A stretch of 64,000 bases of DNA from GCA-003244245 sp963712995 (lineage in GTDB: Bacteria > Actinomycetota > Actinomycetes > Mycobacteriales > Pseudonocardiaceae): NCBI GenBank assembly GCA_963712995.1, contig CAVQKH010000026.1, positions 186,001-250,000 on the forward strand. Direction: 5' to 3'. This document shows positions 8,886-17,764 of the stretch, piece by piece (position 1 is the stretch's first letter; every line of letters starts with the position of its first letter). Both the position numbers and the translations under genes were made by a program. The notes under the pieces are model-generated. The model made no database searches and was not told the origin of the DNA. It worked only from the letters and a program-made list of their open reading frames with translations.

Positions 8886-9002
8886 GTGAGGATACGCAGA
8901 CCCACCGGGACGGACGCAAGCCCCCTCCCCGGTACGAATGACCACCGCACCCACCAGACACGCATCTCGATTGCCCAAGCGAGTATCGAGGGTGATCGAT
9001 GA
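8886..9002 (+). CDS. 38-residue ORF overlapping the tra start
   Basis: It begins with GTG at 8886, ten bases after an AGGAG, and its TGA overlaps the ATG pair of the FtsK-like gene, so it may mainly serve translational coupling of tra. The product is basic and unremarkable. Confidence 0.35.
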   Translation: MRIRRPTGTDASPLPGTNDHRTHQTRISIAQASIEGDR

Positions 9003-10993
9003 TGGACGTGCAGACGATTGCCCTGGTGATTGCCGGTGGCGGCGCGCTCGGCGTCGTGGTGTGGGTGCTCACCAAACTCGGTAAGGCACTGGTCACGATC
9101 GCGGAGGCACTCGCCGCTGCGGCGGTGGTGTTCTTGGCCGCATGGCTGGCTATCAAGGCCGTACTGTGGGCGTTCCGTCAGACGCTCACGTATTGGCGAA
9201 CCAGCCTGACCGTCGTGGCGCTGATGGCGTGGTGGCACTGGTGGGGATGGGCATCGCTAGCCACCACCGCCGGTGTGGTCGCGGGGGTGCTCGCCGGGTG
9301 GCGACTGGTCAACCTGGCGTCGTTCGATGCGTGGACGGGCCGGTACCTGCGGGCCTGGTGGCTGCGCTGGAGTGTGTACGCACCGAAGCTGCCCGAGTGG
9401 CTGCACGCCTGCGGCTTAGGCACCAAGCAGGACCCCGCGCCGGTGGTCGTGGCGCTCACTCCTCTCGGGCGCGTCCTCGGCCGCAGGCGGCGTCCGGTAC
9501 CAGCCCAGCTACCGACGGTGCTCGGGGTCCGCTCGGGCGCCTCGTGGGACGAGGTCCGCGTGCGGCTGGTCCCCGGCCAGAAACCCGAAGACCTCGACGA
9601 GGCCACCCGGGCTCTGGCCTGCGCCCGGGGTGTGGCGCGCTGCCAGGTCCGCGAACTGACCCCGAATGTGGTCTCGATCGATTTCCAGCGCCGCAACCTG
9701 CTCGCCGACCCGGTGATCTGCCCGGATCTCGCCACGCTCGCTGGCATCGAGGGCGGGGCTATTGATCTACGGCGGGTGTGGGCCGGACACACCGAGTACG
9801 GCCAGGACTGGCACATCCCCCTCGCCGGAGGCCACACCCTGACCGCCGGAGCCACCGGTGCGGGAAAAAACTCCGTGATGTGGTGCCCACTCGTGTCTAT
9901 CGCTCCGGCGATCCGCGACGGGTGGGTACGGGTGTCGGGAATTGACCCCAAGGGCATGGAGCTGGCCTACGGGCGGGGGATCTTCCACCGCTACGCCGTC
10001 ACCGGCACCGACGCCCTCACCGTGCTCGATGACCTGGTGGCCGCGATGGACGCCCGGAAAGCCGCCTTCGCGGGGCGGGTGCGCTCAGTGCCAATCAGCC
10101 CTGAGCACCCACTGGAACTGCTCGAATTCGACGAAATCGGAGCACTGACCAAATACACCGACCGCAAGACCCGAGAGGCGATCACCGAACGGGTGGCGTT
10201 GCTGACCACGCAGGGCCGGGCGCTGGGCTTCACGGTGCGCGGCTACGTCCAGGAACCCACCAAAGATACCGTTCCCGTCCGAGAGTTGTTCCCGCGGCGG
10301 ATCTGTCTACGGGTCCCAGCGAAATCACACGTGAGCATGGTGCTCGGGGAGCAGGCCTACGAGCGGGGCGCGTGGGCCAACCGTATTGGCGAATCCGAAG
10401 CAGGCACCGGCTACGTCCTCGGCGAAGGAATCCGCGAACCCCTGCGCATCCGCGCCGGATGGGTCCCCGACGAAATCATCAAACACCTCGAAACCTTTGT
10501 CACCGGCCCCGTCGAGCACGACACAGCGGTGCTGCCCTTCCCCACCACACACCGGCCCGATCGGCTCAACGCGCGGAGGTGCCGCATGACCACGACTGTT
10601 GACCTACTCGCTGCCCTCGGTGTCCATCTCACTGAGTTCGAACTCCCCGCGATGGCTTCGGTACAGGTGGTGGGTGGCCTGTCCGCACCGCAGCTGACCG
10701 TGCAATTGCCCTGCTCCCAACTCTCCACGATCGCCCGAGGGCTACTGGCCTGGGCCGATGCCCTCACCGAGATCACCACCCAAGCCTGGCGGGTTCCCCG
10801 CGGGGACTCGGTGCATCTATCGGTCACCGGACTACTCCCCGGCGGGGCCACAGTCCTGGTCTACGGCGCCCTGCCAGTCACCGACCGCAGCCTGGCCGCC
10901 GGTCTCCCACCGGACGCCACCACAACCCTGCCGCTGGCCACCCTGCGCCACCTCGCCACCCCCGGATCGGCCACGGAAGAGGCCACCCTCTGA
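8999..10993 (+). CDS. FtsK/SpoIIIE-like DNA transfer ATPase (Tra)
   Basis: A 664-residue protein. Residues 1-105 contain hydrophobic segments that anchor it in the membrane. The ATPase follows, with Walker A GATGAGKN at 284-291 and Walker B LELLEFDEI at 372-380. AICE and Streptomyces plasmid Tra proteins of this type move double-stranded DNA between mycelial cells. The Walker A ends in Lys-Asn-Ser, whereas GKG or GKS is usual. From residue 530 a second domain unrelated to FtsK follows, and it begins at an internal ATG (10586) with its own GGAGGTG, so it may also be made separately. The stop overlaps the rep start region. Confidence 0.85.
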   Translation: MMDVQTIALVIAGGGALGVVVWVLTKLGKALVTIAEALAAAAVVFLAAWLAIKAVLWAFRQTLTYWRTSLTVVALMAWWHWWGWASLATTAGVVAGVLAGWRLVNLASFDAWTGRYLRAWWLRWSVYAPKLPEWLHACGLGTKQDPAPVVVALTPLGRVLGRRRRPVPAQLPTVLGVRSGASWDEVRVRLVPGQKPEDLDEATRALACARGVARCQVRELTPNVVSIDFQRRNLLADPVICPDLATLAGIEGGAIDLRRVWAGHTEYGQDWHIPLAGGHTLTAGATGAGKNSVMWCPLVSIAPAIRDGWVRVSGIDPKGMELAYGRGIFHRYAVTGTDALTVLDDLVAAMDARKAAFAGRVRSVPISPEHPLELLEFDEIGALTKYTDRKTREAITERVALLTTQGRALGFTVRGYVQEPTKDTVPVRELFPRRICLRVPAKSHVSMVLGEQAYERGAWANRIGESEAGTGYVLGEGIREPLRIRAGWVPDEIIKHLETFVTGPVEHDTAVLPFPTTHRPDRLNARRCRMTTTVDLLAALGVHLTEFELPAMASVQVVGGLSAPQLTVQLPCSQLSTIARGLLAWADALTEITTQAWRVPRGDSVHLSVTGLLPGGATVLVYGALPVTDRSLAAGLPPDATTTLPLATLRHLATPGSATEEATL

Positions 10994-12646
10994 TGAACAC
11001 CCCCGACCCCACCACCCCCGATGCCAGCCGGATGACCCGGGCACAACGGGCCACCCTGCCCCTGAGCGCCGACGTCGTCCACGCCCTGGCCGAACAACAC
11101 GGTGTGTGCATCCGGCCACTGGCCATGCGCCGAATCGACACCACCACCGGCCGCGTCGACGTGGTGCCTGTGCCCTGCGGCTCCACCCGAGAGGATCAAT
11201 GCCAGCCCTGCGCCGAGAAGGCCCGCCGATTGCGGATGGCCCAATGCCGTGAGGGCTGGCACCTCGACGCAGAGCCGCTCACCGATCGGGCCACACCCAA
11301 TGAGGACCACAAGGCGCTCATGGCCACCCGGGCCGATCTCCTCGCCGCCTACACCGAATGCAAGACAAACAGCGACGAGCTCACGTGTGAGCAGATCGCC
11401 GAGTCCGTCGCTGAACTCGACAAAGAGCTCCGCGCGCTGGGAGTGCGGGGACGCCTCACCCCGCTGGATCCCCCACCCAAACCAGTGAAACGCTCAACCC
11501 GGCGCCGCCAAGACGCCCCGAATCTGCCCCGTCGGCCGATCGAGCGTCGCACCGTGGGACAGGTGTTCGCCGGTCGCTACCGACCCTCAACATTCCTGAC
11601 CCTGACGCTGGATTCCTACGGCCGGGTCGATACCCAGGGCGCGGCGGTAGACCCGGACCAGTATGACTACCGGCGGGCCGCCCGGGACGCGATCCACTTC
11701 CCCGCTCTGGTGGATCGGTTCTGGCAGAACACCCGGCGCTGCGTCGGCTGGGACGTGCAGTACTTCGGCACCGTCGAACCCCAAAAGCGCGGCGCGCCGC
11801 ACTTCCATGCCGCGATCAGGGGCGCGATTTCTCGCGCGGAGCTGCGGGCGATTACGGCGGCGACCTATCACCAGGTGTGGTGGCCCCACCATGACCAGCT
11901 CATCTACGGCGGGAAGCGGCTGCCGATCTGGAACGTGCGCGCCAAGACGTTCACCGACCCGGACACCGGGGCGCCGCTGCCGACCTGGGAACAAGCGTGT
12001 GAGGAGCTGACCGAACCCGCGCACGTCGTCCGATTCGGCGACGCAAGTGCACGTCAAAGGCATCCTGGGCGGCACCGAGGAAGCGGGACGCCACGTCGGC
12101 TACCTCACAAAATACCTCACCAAAAGCGTCGGGCAGGCCGCCGGCCTCGACGAGCACGCCACCGACGCCCAACGCGACCATACCCGCCGGCTCCACGCCG
12201 AACTTCTCCTCACGCCGTGCTCCCCGCGCTGCGCGATATGGCTGCTCTACGGCATCCAACCCAACGGCACCCGACACTCCCTCACCCCCGGCCGATGCAC
12301 AGGCAAGGCACACAAGCCAGAACACCTGGGCATCGCCGGACGCCGCGTCCTGGTCTCCCGAAAATGGTCCAACAAGACCCTCGACGATCACCGGGCCGAA
12401 CGCGGCGCATTCGTTCGGCAACTCCTCGAACAGGCCGGTATCCAACCAGCCCACGGCCCCCAAGACGGCCCCTACCAGTGGGAACGCCCCGCACCCACCG
12501 ACCCCGACATCCCACCCCGACCCATCCTGCTCCTCCACGCCATCGCCGAACGACAGCGATGGAAAGCCGAATACACCGCCGCCCAGCTCGCCACCAGCGA
12601 CCCACCACCCGACAACCATTCGGCAACTCGCGATCATGCGGCGTGA
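10993..12646 (+). CDS. RepSA-type replication initiator, frameshifted
   Basis: This is the AICE rolling-circle initiator family. The N-terminal part has a Cys-rich segment (PCGS...CQPCAEKARR), then motif I FLTLTL, motif II PHFHA (HUH histidines) and, in another frame, motif III GYLTKYLTKS with the candidate catalytic Tyr. The frame breaks at about 12043. Upstream the protein reads EELTEPAHVVRFGD, and dropping one base gives QVHVKGILGGTEEAGRHVG, so the joined protein is about 550 residues. As written, the first frame runs on to 12669 as junk and separates HUH from Tyr. This is either a sequencing indel or an inactive copy. It overlaps the excisionase start. Confidence 0.8.
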
Positions 12647-12842
12647 GGGGGATGACTTGGATTCGCTGAGTTCGATCGACCGGCTGTGGACCGTCGATGA
12701 CGTGTCCGCCTATCTCGGCGTGCCAGTGAAGACGCTCTACCAATGGAAATGGCGTGGCGAAGGACCCCCGGTCAGGAAAGTTGGCCGCTACCTGAGGTAC
12801 GACCCTGCGGCCGTTAAACGCTGGCTCACAAAAGCGGCTTAA
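12636..12842 (+). CDS. Excisionase (Xis), MerR-type winged helix
   Basis: A 68-residue protein with the Xis/HTH_17 pattern: LWTVDDVSAYLGVPVKTLYQWKWRG, then PVRKVGRYLRYDPAAVKRWL. In AICEs it directs the integrase towards excision. It overlaps the rep 3' end and lies 35 bases before the integrase, the usual rep-xis-int order. Confidence 0.85.
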   Translation: MRREGDDLDSLSSIDRLWTVDDVSAYLGVPVKTLYQWKWRGEGPPVRKVGRYLRYDPAAVKRWLTKAA

Positions 12843-12877
12843 AGCTGTGCCAATTCGATAGACAGGAGAAGACTGTC

Positions 12878-14101
12878 ATGGGACACATACAAGACCGCTG
12901 GTATAGGACCGCCAATGATCCTGCTGGCGGTAAGGTCATCCGGGTCAAGACTGATCTGTTCGGCAAGGGCCTGAGGTACAAGGTCCGTTACCTCGACCCG
13001 GACGGCAACGAGAAGTCCAAGATGTATCCAGACAGGTGCAAGAAGCAGGCCGAAGATTTCCTGCTTGAAGTCGAGTCGAACAAGCGGGAGGGGAGGTACC
13101 TAGACCCTCTGGCCGGGAGGATCAAATTTCGGAAGCAAGCAGAGAACTGGATCAAAGGGCAATCGTCGGATGGAGCAACCCGGAACGCATTGCGAAGTCG
13201 ACTGAAAAGTCAGATCTACCCACATTTCGGAGATCTGCCCATCAATTCAGTCAGGTCGGCCACCGTGCGGGATTGGCTCGGCGTACTCGATGAGCAGAAT
13301 CTCAGTCAAAACTACAAGACGGTCCTGTTCACTGCGCTGTCATCGATCATGGATTCGGCGGTTGAGGACAGACTTATCACGGTCAACCCGTGCAAAGGCA
13401 AGAGCATCAAGCGGCCGACCAGCCCGAGTTCCAACATTGTGGTGTGGCCCGAGGAGCGATTGCGGGCCGTTCAGGGTGGCCTACCGGATCGGTTCCGGCT
13501 CGTCTGCACGATCGGTGCAGGCTGCGGCTTGCGGCAGGGCGAGATCCTCGGCCTGTCCCTCGATGACACCGACGATGACGGTACAACCCTGCATGTGCAG
13601 CGTCAGATCCGCCTCGTTGACCGGACGTTGGTGTTCGCACTGCCCAAAGGCGGCAAAAAGCGGCGCGTTCCGTTGTCTTCCGGGGTACTTGCTGCCCTTC
13701 GCGCACATGAGCGGGTGTTCCCATCGGCAGAGGTCACTTTGCCCTGGAGTGAGCCAGACGGCAGGCCGGTCACGGTTCAGCTCATGGTGGCTGGTGACGG
13801 TAGCCGGATATACACCGGCGACTTATTCAGCAAGGTGGTATGGCAGGGCGCATTCCGCACGGCTGGCCTGGAGTACCGCACGCGGGCGGACGGGATGCAC
13901 GCGCTACGGCACTTCTACGCCTCGACGCTGCTCGCTCATGGCGTGTCGATCAAGGAGCTGGCCGAATACCTGGGTCACTCCGATCCTGGTTTCACCCTGC
14001 GGACCTACACGCACCTGGTGCCGTCCAGCTACGAGCGGGCCCGGCAAGCGATCGACGGCGTGTTCGGCCTGAAGTCGGCTGACGGCCTGGAGGCGGCCTG
14101 A
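12878..14101 (+). CDS. Tyrosine recombinase (integrase)
   Basis: A 407-residue integrase. The N-terminal arm and SAM-like core-binding region (about 80-170) precede the catalytic domain with Arg219 (GLRQGE), His341-x-x-Arg344 (HALRH), His367 (LGHSD) and nucleophile Tyr377 (RTYTH). A clear AGGAGA precedes ATG at 12878. The stop is 40 bases from the right repeat, as usual for int next to its att site. The target is the 3' end of a protein-coding gene rather than a tRNA. Confidence 0.93.
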   Translation: MGHIQDRWYRTANDPAGGKVIRVKTDLFGKGLRYKVRYLDPDGNEKSKMYPDRCKKQAEDFLLEVESNKREGRYLDPLAGRIKFRKQAENWIKGQSSDGATRNALRSRLKSQIYPHFGDLPINSVRSATVRDWLGVLDEQNLSQNYKTVLFTALSSIMDSAVEDRLITVNPCKGKSIKRPTSPSSNIVVWPEERLRAVQGGLPDRFRLVCTIGAGCGLRQGEILGLSLDDTDDDGTTLHVQRQIRLVDRTLVFALPKGGKKRRVPLSSGVLAALRAHERVFPSAEVTLPWSEPDGRPVTVQLMVAGDGSRIYTGDLFSKVVWQGAFRTAGLEYRTRADGMHALRHFYASTLLAHGVSIKELAEYLGHSDPGFTLRTYTHLVPSSYERARQAIDGVFGLKSADGLEAA

Positions 14102-14141
14102 TCATGGAAACCAGAGACCGCCAGGTCAGCATTAAGATTGT

Positions 14142-14219
14142 TGATCTAGCTGTTGAGCAGGGCGCGGGCCATGACGAGGCGTTGGATCTGGTTGGTGCCC
14201 TCGTAGATCTGGGTGATCT
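14142..14219. repeat. Right attachment repeat (attR)
   Basis: It matches 1913-1990 over 78 bp with one mismatch and contains the stop and last codons of the acyl-CoA dehydrogenase on the minus strand. The mismatch changes the last residue of that enzyme from Gly (left copy, LLNG) to Ser (right copy, LLNS). Confidence 0.85.
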
Positions 14220-15276
14220 TCGCGTCGCGCATCATCCGCTCGACGGGGAAATCGCGGGTGTAGCCGTAACCACCGAAAAGCTGTACCGCGTCGGTGGTCA
14301 CTTCCATGGCCACGTCGGAGGCGAAGCATTTCGATGCCGAGGAGATGAACCCGAGATCGCCCTCGCCGCGCTCGGCGCGCTCCGCGGCGAGGTAGACCAG
14401 CTGGCGGGCGGCCTCGGTCTTCATCGCCATGTCGGCGAGCATGAACTGGACACCCTGGAACTCGGCGATCGGCTTGCCGAACTGCTTGCGCTGCTTGACG
14501 TAGGCGATCGCGGCGTCCACCGCCCCTTGCGCGATGCCCACCGCCTGGGCTCCGATCGTCGGGCGGGTGTGGTCCAGCGTCGCCAGGGCGGTCTTGAACC
14601 CGGTACCGGGCTCGCCGATGATCCGGTCGGCCGGAATCATGCAGTCCTCGAAATAGATCTCCCGGGTGGGGCTGCCCCTGATGCCCAGTTTGCGTTCCTT
14701 GGGGCCGACCGAGAACCCGGGATCATCCCTGTGCACGACGAAGGCACTGATCCCGCCGGCGCCCTTGTCCGGGTCGGTCACCGCCATCACGGTGTACCAG
14801 GTGGCCTGCCCGGCGTTGGTGATCCAGCACTTGGTGCCGTTGAGCACCCAGTGGCCGCCATCGCGCCGGGCCCGGGTCCGCATCGCCACGGCATCACTGC
14901 CGGCCTCCCGCTCCGAGAGCGCGTAGCAGGCCATCGATCCGGCGGCCACCGAGGGCAACACCTGATGGCGCAGCTCCTCCGAGCCGGCCAGCAGCAGCCC
15001 CATGGTGCCCAGCTTGTTCACCGCCGGGATCAGCGAGGACGACGCGCAGACCCGCGCCACCTCCTCGATCACGATGCAGGTCGCCACCGAGTCCGCGCCC
15101 TGGCCGCCGTAGGCCTCGGGGATGTGAACCGCGTGGAAACCCGAGCCCCTCAGAGCCGCCTGCGCCTCGCGCGGGAACCGCTCCAGCTCATCGACCTCCG
15201 CGGCGTAGGGCGCGATCTCCTTCTCACTCAACGCCCGCACCACCGCCCGCAGCGCCTCGTGCTCCTCGTTCACCAC
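14146..15276 (-). CDS. Acyl-CoA dehydrogenase (FadE25-like)
   Basis: A 376-residue flavoenzyme of the acyl-CoA dehydrogenase family. It has FAD-contacting WITNAG and GGYGYTRDFP segments and the base region YEGTNQIQR near the C-terminus. It introduces an alpha-beta double bond into acyl-CoA thioesters in beta-oxidation or branched amino-acid breakdown. Position next to purE and purK matches Rv3274c (fadE25) of M. tuberculosis. Its last codons lie inside the element's attachment repeat, so the 3' end was supplied by the integrated element. The chain length preference cannot be read from the sequence. Confidence 0.93.
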   Translation of the reverse strand: MVNEEHEALRAVVRALSEKEIAPYAAEVDELERFPREAQAALRGSGFHAVHIPEAYGGQGADSVATCIVIEEVARVCASSSLIPAVNKLGTMGLLLAGSEELRHQVLPSVAAGSMACYALSEREAGSDAVAMRTRARRDGGHWVLNGTKCWITNAGQATWYTVMAVTDPDKGAGGISAFVVHRDDPGFSVGPKERKLGIRGSPTREIYFEDCMIPADRIIGEPGTGFKTALATLDHTRPTIGAQAVGIAQGAVDAAIAYVKQRKQFGKPIAEFQGVQFMLADMAMKTEAARQLVYLAAERAERGEGDLGFISSASKCFASDVAMEVTTDAVQLFGGYGYTRDFPVERMMRDAKITQIYEGTNQIQRLVMARALLNS

Positions 15277-15291
15277 GCGCCCTCCTCCACC

Positions 15292-15353
15292 GCGTTCTGG
15301 GGACAGACTGCACTAATTGCGCCCGGAATTACTGCAGTCTGTCCCCAGAACGC
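15292..15353. terminator. Perfect 21-bp palindrome at the purE 3' end
   Basis: Arms 15292-15312 and 15333-15353 are exact reverse complements with a 20-base loop. In the restored purE frame the right arm encodes the last residues (RSGDRLQ) and the stop TAA lies in the loop, so the hairpin is fused to the gene end. It probably terminates purK-purE transcription or limits read-through into the dehydrogenase gene. Confidence 0.7.
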
Positions 15354-15845
15354 AGTGGGATGTCGGCGCGCAGAGCGGAGTCCTTGTCCAGGACCTGTTG
15401 GGCTAGGGCTTGTTGGAAGGTTGTCAGGCGCTGAGACAGGGGTGGGTCGGCTGAGGGCCAGGATGCGGGCCGCGAGCAGGCCGGCGTTGCGAGCGCCGCC
15501 GATCGACACGGTCGCGACCGGCACTCCGGCGGGCATCTGCACGATGGACAGCAACGAGTCCAGCCCGTCCAGGTGCGCCAGCGGCACCGGCACGCCGATC
15601 ACCGGCAGCACCGTCGCCGAAGCCACCATGCCGGGCAGGTGCGCCGCCCCGCCGGCCCCAGCGATGATCACCTTCAGGCCCCGGTCCGCGGCGTTGCGCG
15701 CGTAGTCGAGCATCCGGTCGGGGGTGCGGTGCGCGGAGACCACCGAGACCTCGTGGGGCACGCTAAGCTCGTCGAGGACCTGCACGGCGGCACGCATCAC
15801 CGGCCAGTCCGAGTCACTACCCATGATCACACCGACCAGGCTCAC
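15329..15845 (-). CDS. purE: N5-carboxyaminoimidazole ribonucleotide mutase, frameshifted near the C-terminus
   Basis: PurE moves the carboxyl group of N5-CAIR to carbon 4 in purine synthesis. GTG at 15845 overlaps the purK stop by four bases (GTGA). The core is complete: MGSDSDWPVM, SAHRTP, AGAGGAAHLPGM and VSIGGARNAGLLAARIL. At about 15448-15451 the frame slips. As written it reads on to 15270 with an atypical Pro/Arg-rich tail. Removing one C gives DPPLSQRLTTFQQALAQQV... and a stop at 15329, which matches the family C-terminus and a total of 171 residues. The shift is probably a sequence error. Confidence 0.88.
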
Positions 15846-17050
15846 GCCGTCTCCCGTCCCCGCCCGTGCAGCGGATACCCGTCCGGCCAGGTCCCGCAAG
15901 CCAGGAAGGCCGCCGAGGCAACCGCCACCTCGCGCACCGGCACCGGCGCCTCGCCGAGCACCGTGACATGCCCGATCTTGCGTCCGGGCCGCTCCGGTTT
16001 CGCGTACAGGTGCACCTTCGCCTGCGGGTAGCGGGCCATCAGGTGGTGCACCCGCTCATCGAGTCCCATCCTTGACGGGGCATCGCAGCCCAGCACGTTG
16101 GCCATCACGCAGGCCGGGGCGCGCGGCGCGGTGGACCCCAACGGGTAGTCCAGCACCGCCCGCAGATGCTGCTCGAACTGCGAGGTCACGACACCCTCGA
16201 TGGTCCAGTGCCCGCTGTTGTGCGGCCGCATCGCCAGCTCATTAACGAGCAACTGCCCAGAAGTCGTTTCGAACAGTTCGACGGCCAGCACGCCGACCAC
16301 GCCCAGCTCCCCCGCCACCCGCAAGGCCAGCTGTTGGGCCGCCTGCTCGTGCTCGGTATCCAGGTCAGGAGCCGGGGCAAGCACCTCCACGCAGATCCCT
16401 GCCCGCTGGACGGTCTGCACCACCGGCCACGCCGCACCCTGCCCGAACGGTGAGCGGGCCACCAGCACGGCCAGCTCCCGGCGCATCGTCACGCACTGAT
16501 CGACCAGCAACGGAGTGCCGGCGGCGAGCAGCTCCGTCACCACCCGCCGCGCACTGGTGGGGGTGTTGAGTACCCACAGGCCCCGCCCGTCATAGCCTCC
16601 GCGGGCCGCCTTGAGCATGCACGGCCAACCGTGCTCGGTACCGAACGACACGGCGTCCTGGGGCTGGGTCACCTCGCGAAAAGGCGGGACCGGCACTCCC
16701 AGGCCGGCCAGCGTGCGGCGCATCACCAGCTTGTCCTGGGCATGGCGCAGCGCATCCGGCCCCGGATAGATCTTCACCCCCTCGGCGACCAGGACCCGCA
16801 GGTGCTCGGTGGGAACGTGCTCATGATCGAAGGTCAGCACATCGCAGCCCTCGGCGAACCGGCGCAGCGTCGCCAGGTCGTCACACCGGCCGAGCACCAC
16901 ATCGGGCGCCACCAGAGCGGCGGCCTCCCCCGGCCCGGTAGCCAGCACCCGTAACGACTGTCCCAGCGCCACCGCGGCCTGATGGGTCATCCGAGCCAGC
17001 TGCCCGGCCCCCACCATCCCCACCACCGGCAACCCGGTACGGACATCCAC
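15842..17050 (-). CDS. purK: N5-carboxyaminoimidazole ribonucleotide synthase
   Basis: A 402-residue ATP-grasp enzyme that makes N5-CAIR from AIR, ATP and bicarbonate, the step before PurE. It shows the GAGQLARM nucleotide-site start, CMLKAARGGYDGRG (ATP-grasp) and NELAMRPHNSGHWTI near the metal site. It starts with GTG at 17050 and is coupled to purE through a four-base overlap. Confidence 0.95.
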   Translation of the reverse strand: MDVRTGLPVVGMVGAGQLARMTHQAAVALGQSLRVLATGPGEAAALVAPDVVLGRCDDLATLRRFAEGCDVLTFDHEHVPTEHLRVLVAEGVKIYPGPDALRHAQDKLVMRRTLAGLGVPVPPFREVTQPQDAVSFGTEHGWPCMLKAARGGYDGRGLWVLNTPTSARRVVTELLAAGTPLLVDQCVTMRRELAVLVARSPFGQGAAWPVVQTVQRAGICVEVLAPAPDLDTEHEQAAQQLALRVAGELGVVGVLAVELFETTSGQLLVNELAMRPHNSGHWTIEGVVTSQFEQHLRAVLDYPLGSTAPRAPACVMANVLGCDAPSRMGLDERVHHLMARYPQAKVHLYAKPERPGRKIGHVTVLGEAPVPVREVAVASAAFLACGTWPDGYPLHGRGRETA

Positions 17051-17103
17051 AAACGCACCATCCTAGCTGGGTCCTTCCAGCTCAGATGCCCAGCTCGCGT
17101 TCT

Positions 17104-17163
17104 CCCGAACTCAACAGCAGAGCTGTCGCAGGCGCGCCGCAGCGCTCTGCTGTTGAGTTCGGG
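17104..17163. terminator. Perfect 20-bp palindrome between purK and 17211
   Basis: Arms 17104-17123 and 17144-17163 are exact reverse complements around a 20-base loop, followed by AAAA on the plus strand. It lies upstream of both divergent genes, so it is an insulating hairpin or palindromic repeat rather than a simple 3' terminator. Confidence 0.6.
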
Positions 17164-17210
17164 AAAACTAGGAGCCCTGGGAACCCGGCAACGAAGCGAC
17201 GGGAGATGAC

Positions 17211-17675
17211 GTGAGCGACGAGCAGCAACCGGTGCCAGCGGGCGGGGGCGGCCCGGCGTGGGAACGGCTGGAGGATCAGCTCGGGTGGTATGACCGCAAG
17301 AGCGTGGCCGCACAGCAGTCCTACAAACGGGTCAAGCTCAGCCAACTCGTCGTGGGCGCCGTGGTACCCGTCCTCGCCGGTCTGGAGGTCTCCGCAGCGC
17401 TCACTGCGACGCTCGCCGCGTTCGTCGTCGTGGCCGAGGGCGTCCAACAGCTCTACCAGTGGCAGACCAACTGGGTGCTGTACCGCTCCACCGCAGAAGC
17501 CCTCAAACACGAGAAGTACCTGTACCTGGCCGCTGCCGGTCCCTACAGCGGCGACGATCGGCATCGTGTTCTCGCCGAACGTCTCGAAGGCCTGGTGTCG
17601 CAGGAGCACGCCCAGTGGACCGAAGCACGACAGAAAAACGGCCAAACCTCATCATCTGAGCCAAAAGGCAGCTAA
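17211..17675 (+). CDS. DUF4231-type membrane protein
   Basis: A 154-residue protein with two adjacent hydrophobic segments at about 43-85 (LVVGAVVPVLAGL, then LAAFVVVAEGVQQLY), followed by a helical cytoplasmic tail (STAEALKHEKYLYLAAAGPY). This is the pattern of the DUF4231/SLATT-like families. Some SLATT proteins act in defence, but there is no partner gene here to support that. GTG at 17211 is the start. Confidence 0.7.
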   Translation: MSDEQQPVPAGGGGPAWERLEDQLGWYDRKSVAAQQSYKRVKLSQLVVGAVVPVLAGLEVSAALTATLAAFVVVAEGVQQLYQWQTNWVLYRSTAEALKHEKYLYLAAAGPYSGDDRHRVLAERLEGLVSQEHAQWTEARQKNGQTSSSEPKGS

Positions 17676-17764
17676 CGATCAAGTTGGCCCAGGCGGTATC
17701 AGCGAGCCCTCGCCGCAGCTCTCTCATTCGAGACCGCACACCACCACCACCATGAGGGGGAGCA

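Larger units (their letters stand above)
1991..14141. mobile_element. Actinomycete integrative and conjugative element (AICE type)
   Basis: The segment carries the diagnostic AICE set in order: Pra-like activator (7497), FtsK-like transfer ATPase (8999), RepSA-type initiator (10993), excisionase (12636) and tyrosine integrase (12878). Cargo at its left end is a TIR-NB-ARC-TPR protein, a HAD phosphatase and a DUF5919-type regulator. It sits between 78-bp repeats of the fadE25-like gene 3' end, so integration keeps that gene readable. The replication gene is frameshifted, so mobility is uncertain. I could not identify a replication origin or a clt transfer locus by eye. Confidence 0.85.

Noticed and set aside
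14104..15705. A 533-codon open frame on the plus strand
   Set aside because: It is antisense to the acyl-CoA dehydrogenase and purE, has His/Arg/Gly-rich composition without any motif, and the minus-strand genes are unmistakable.
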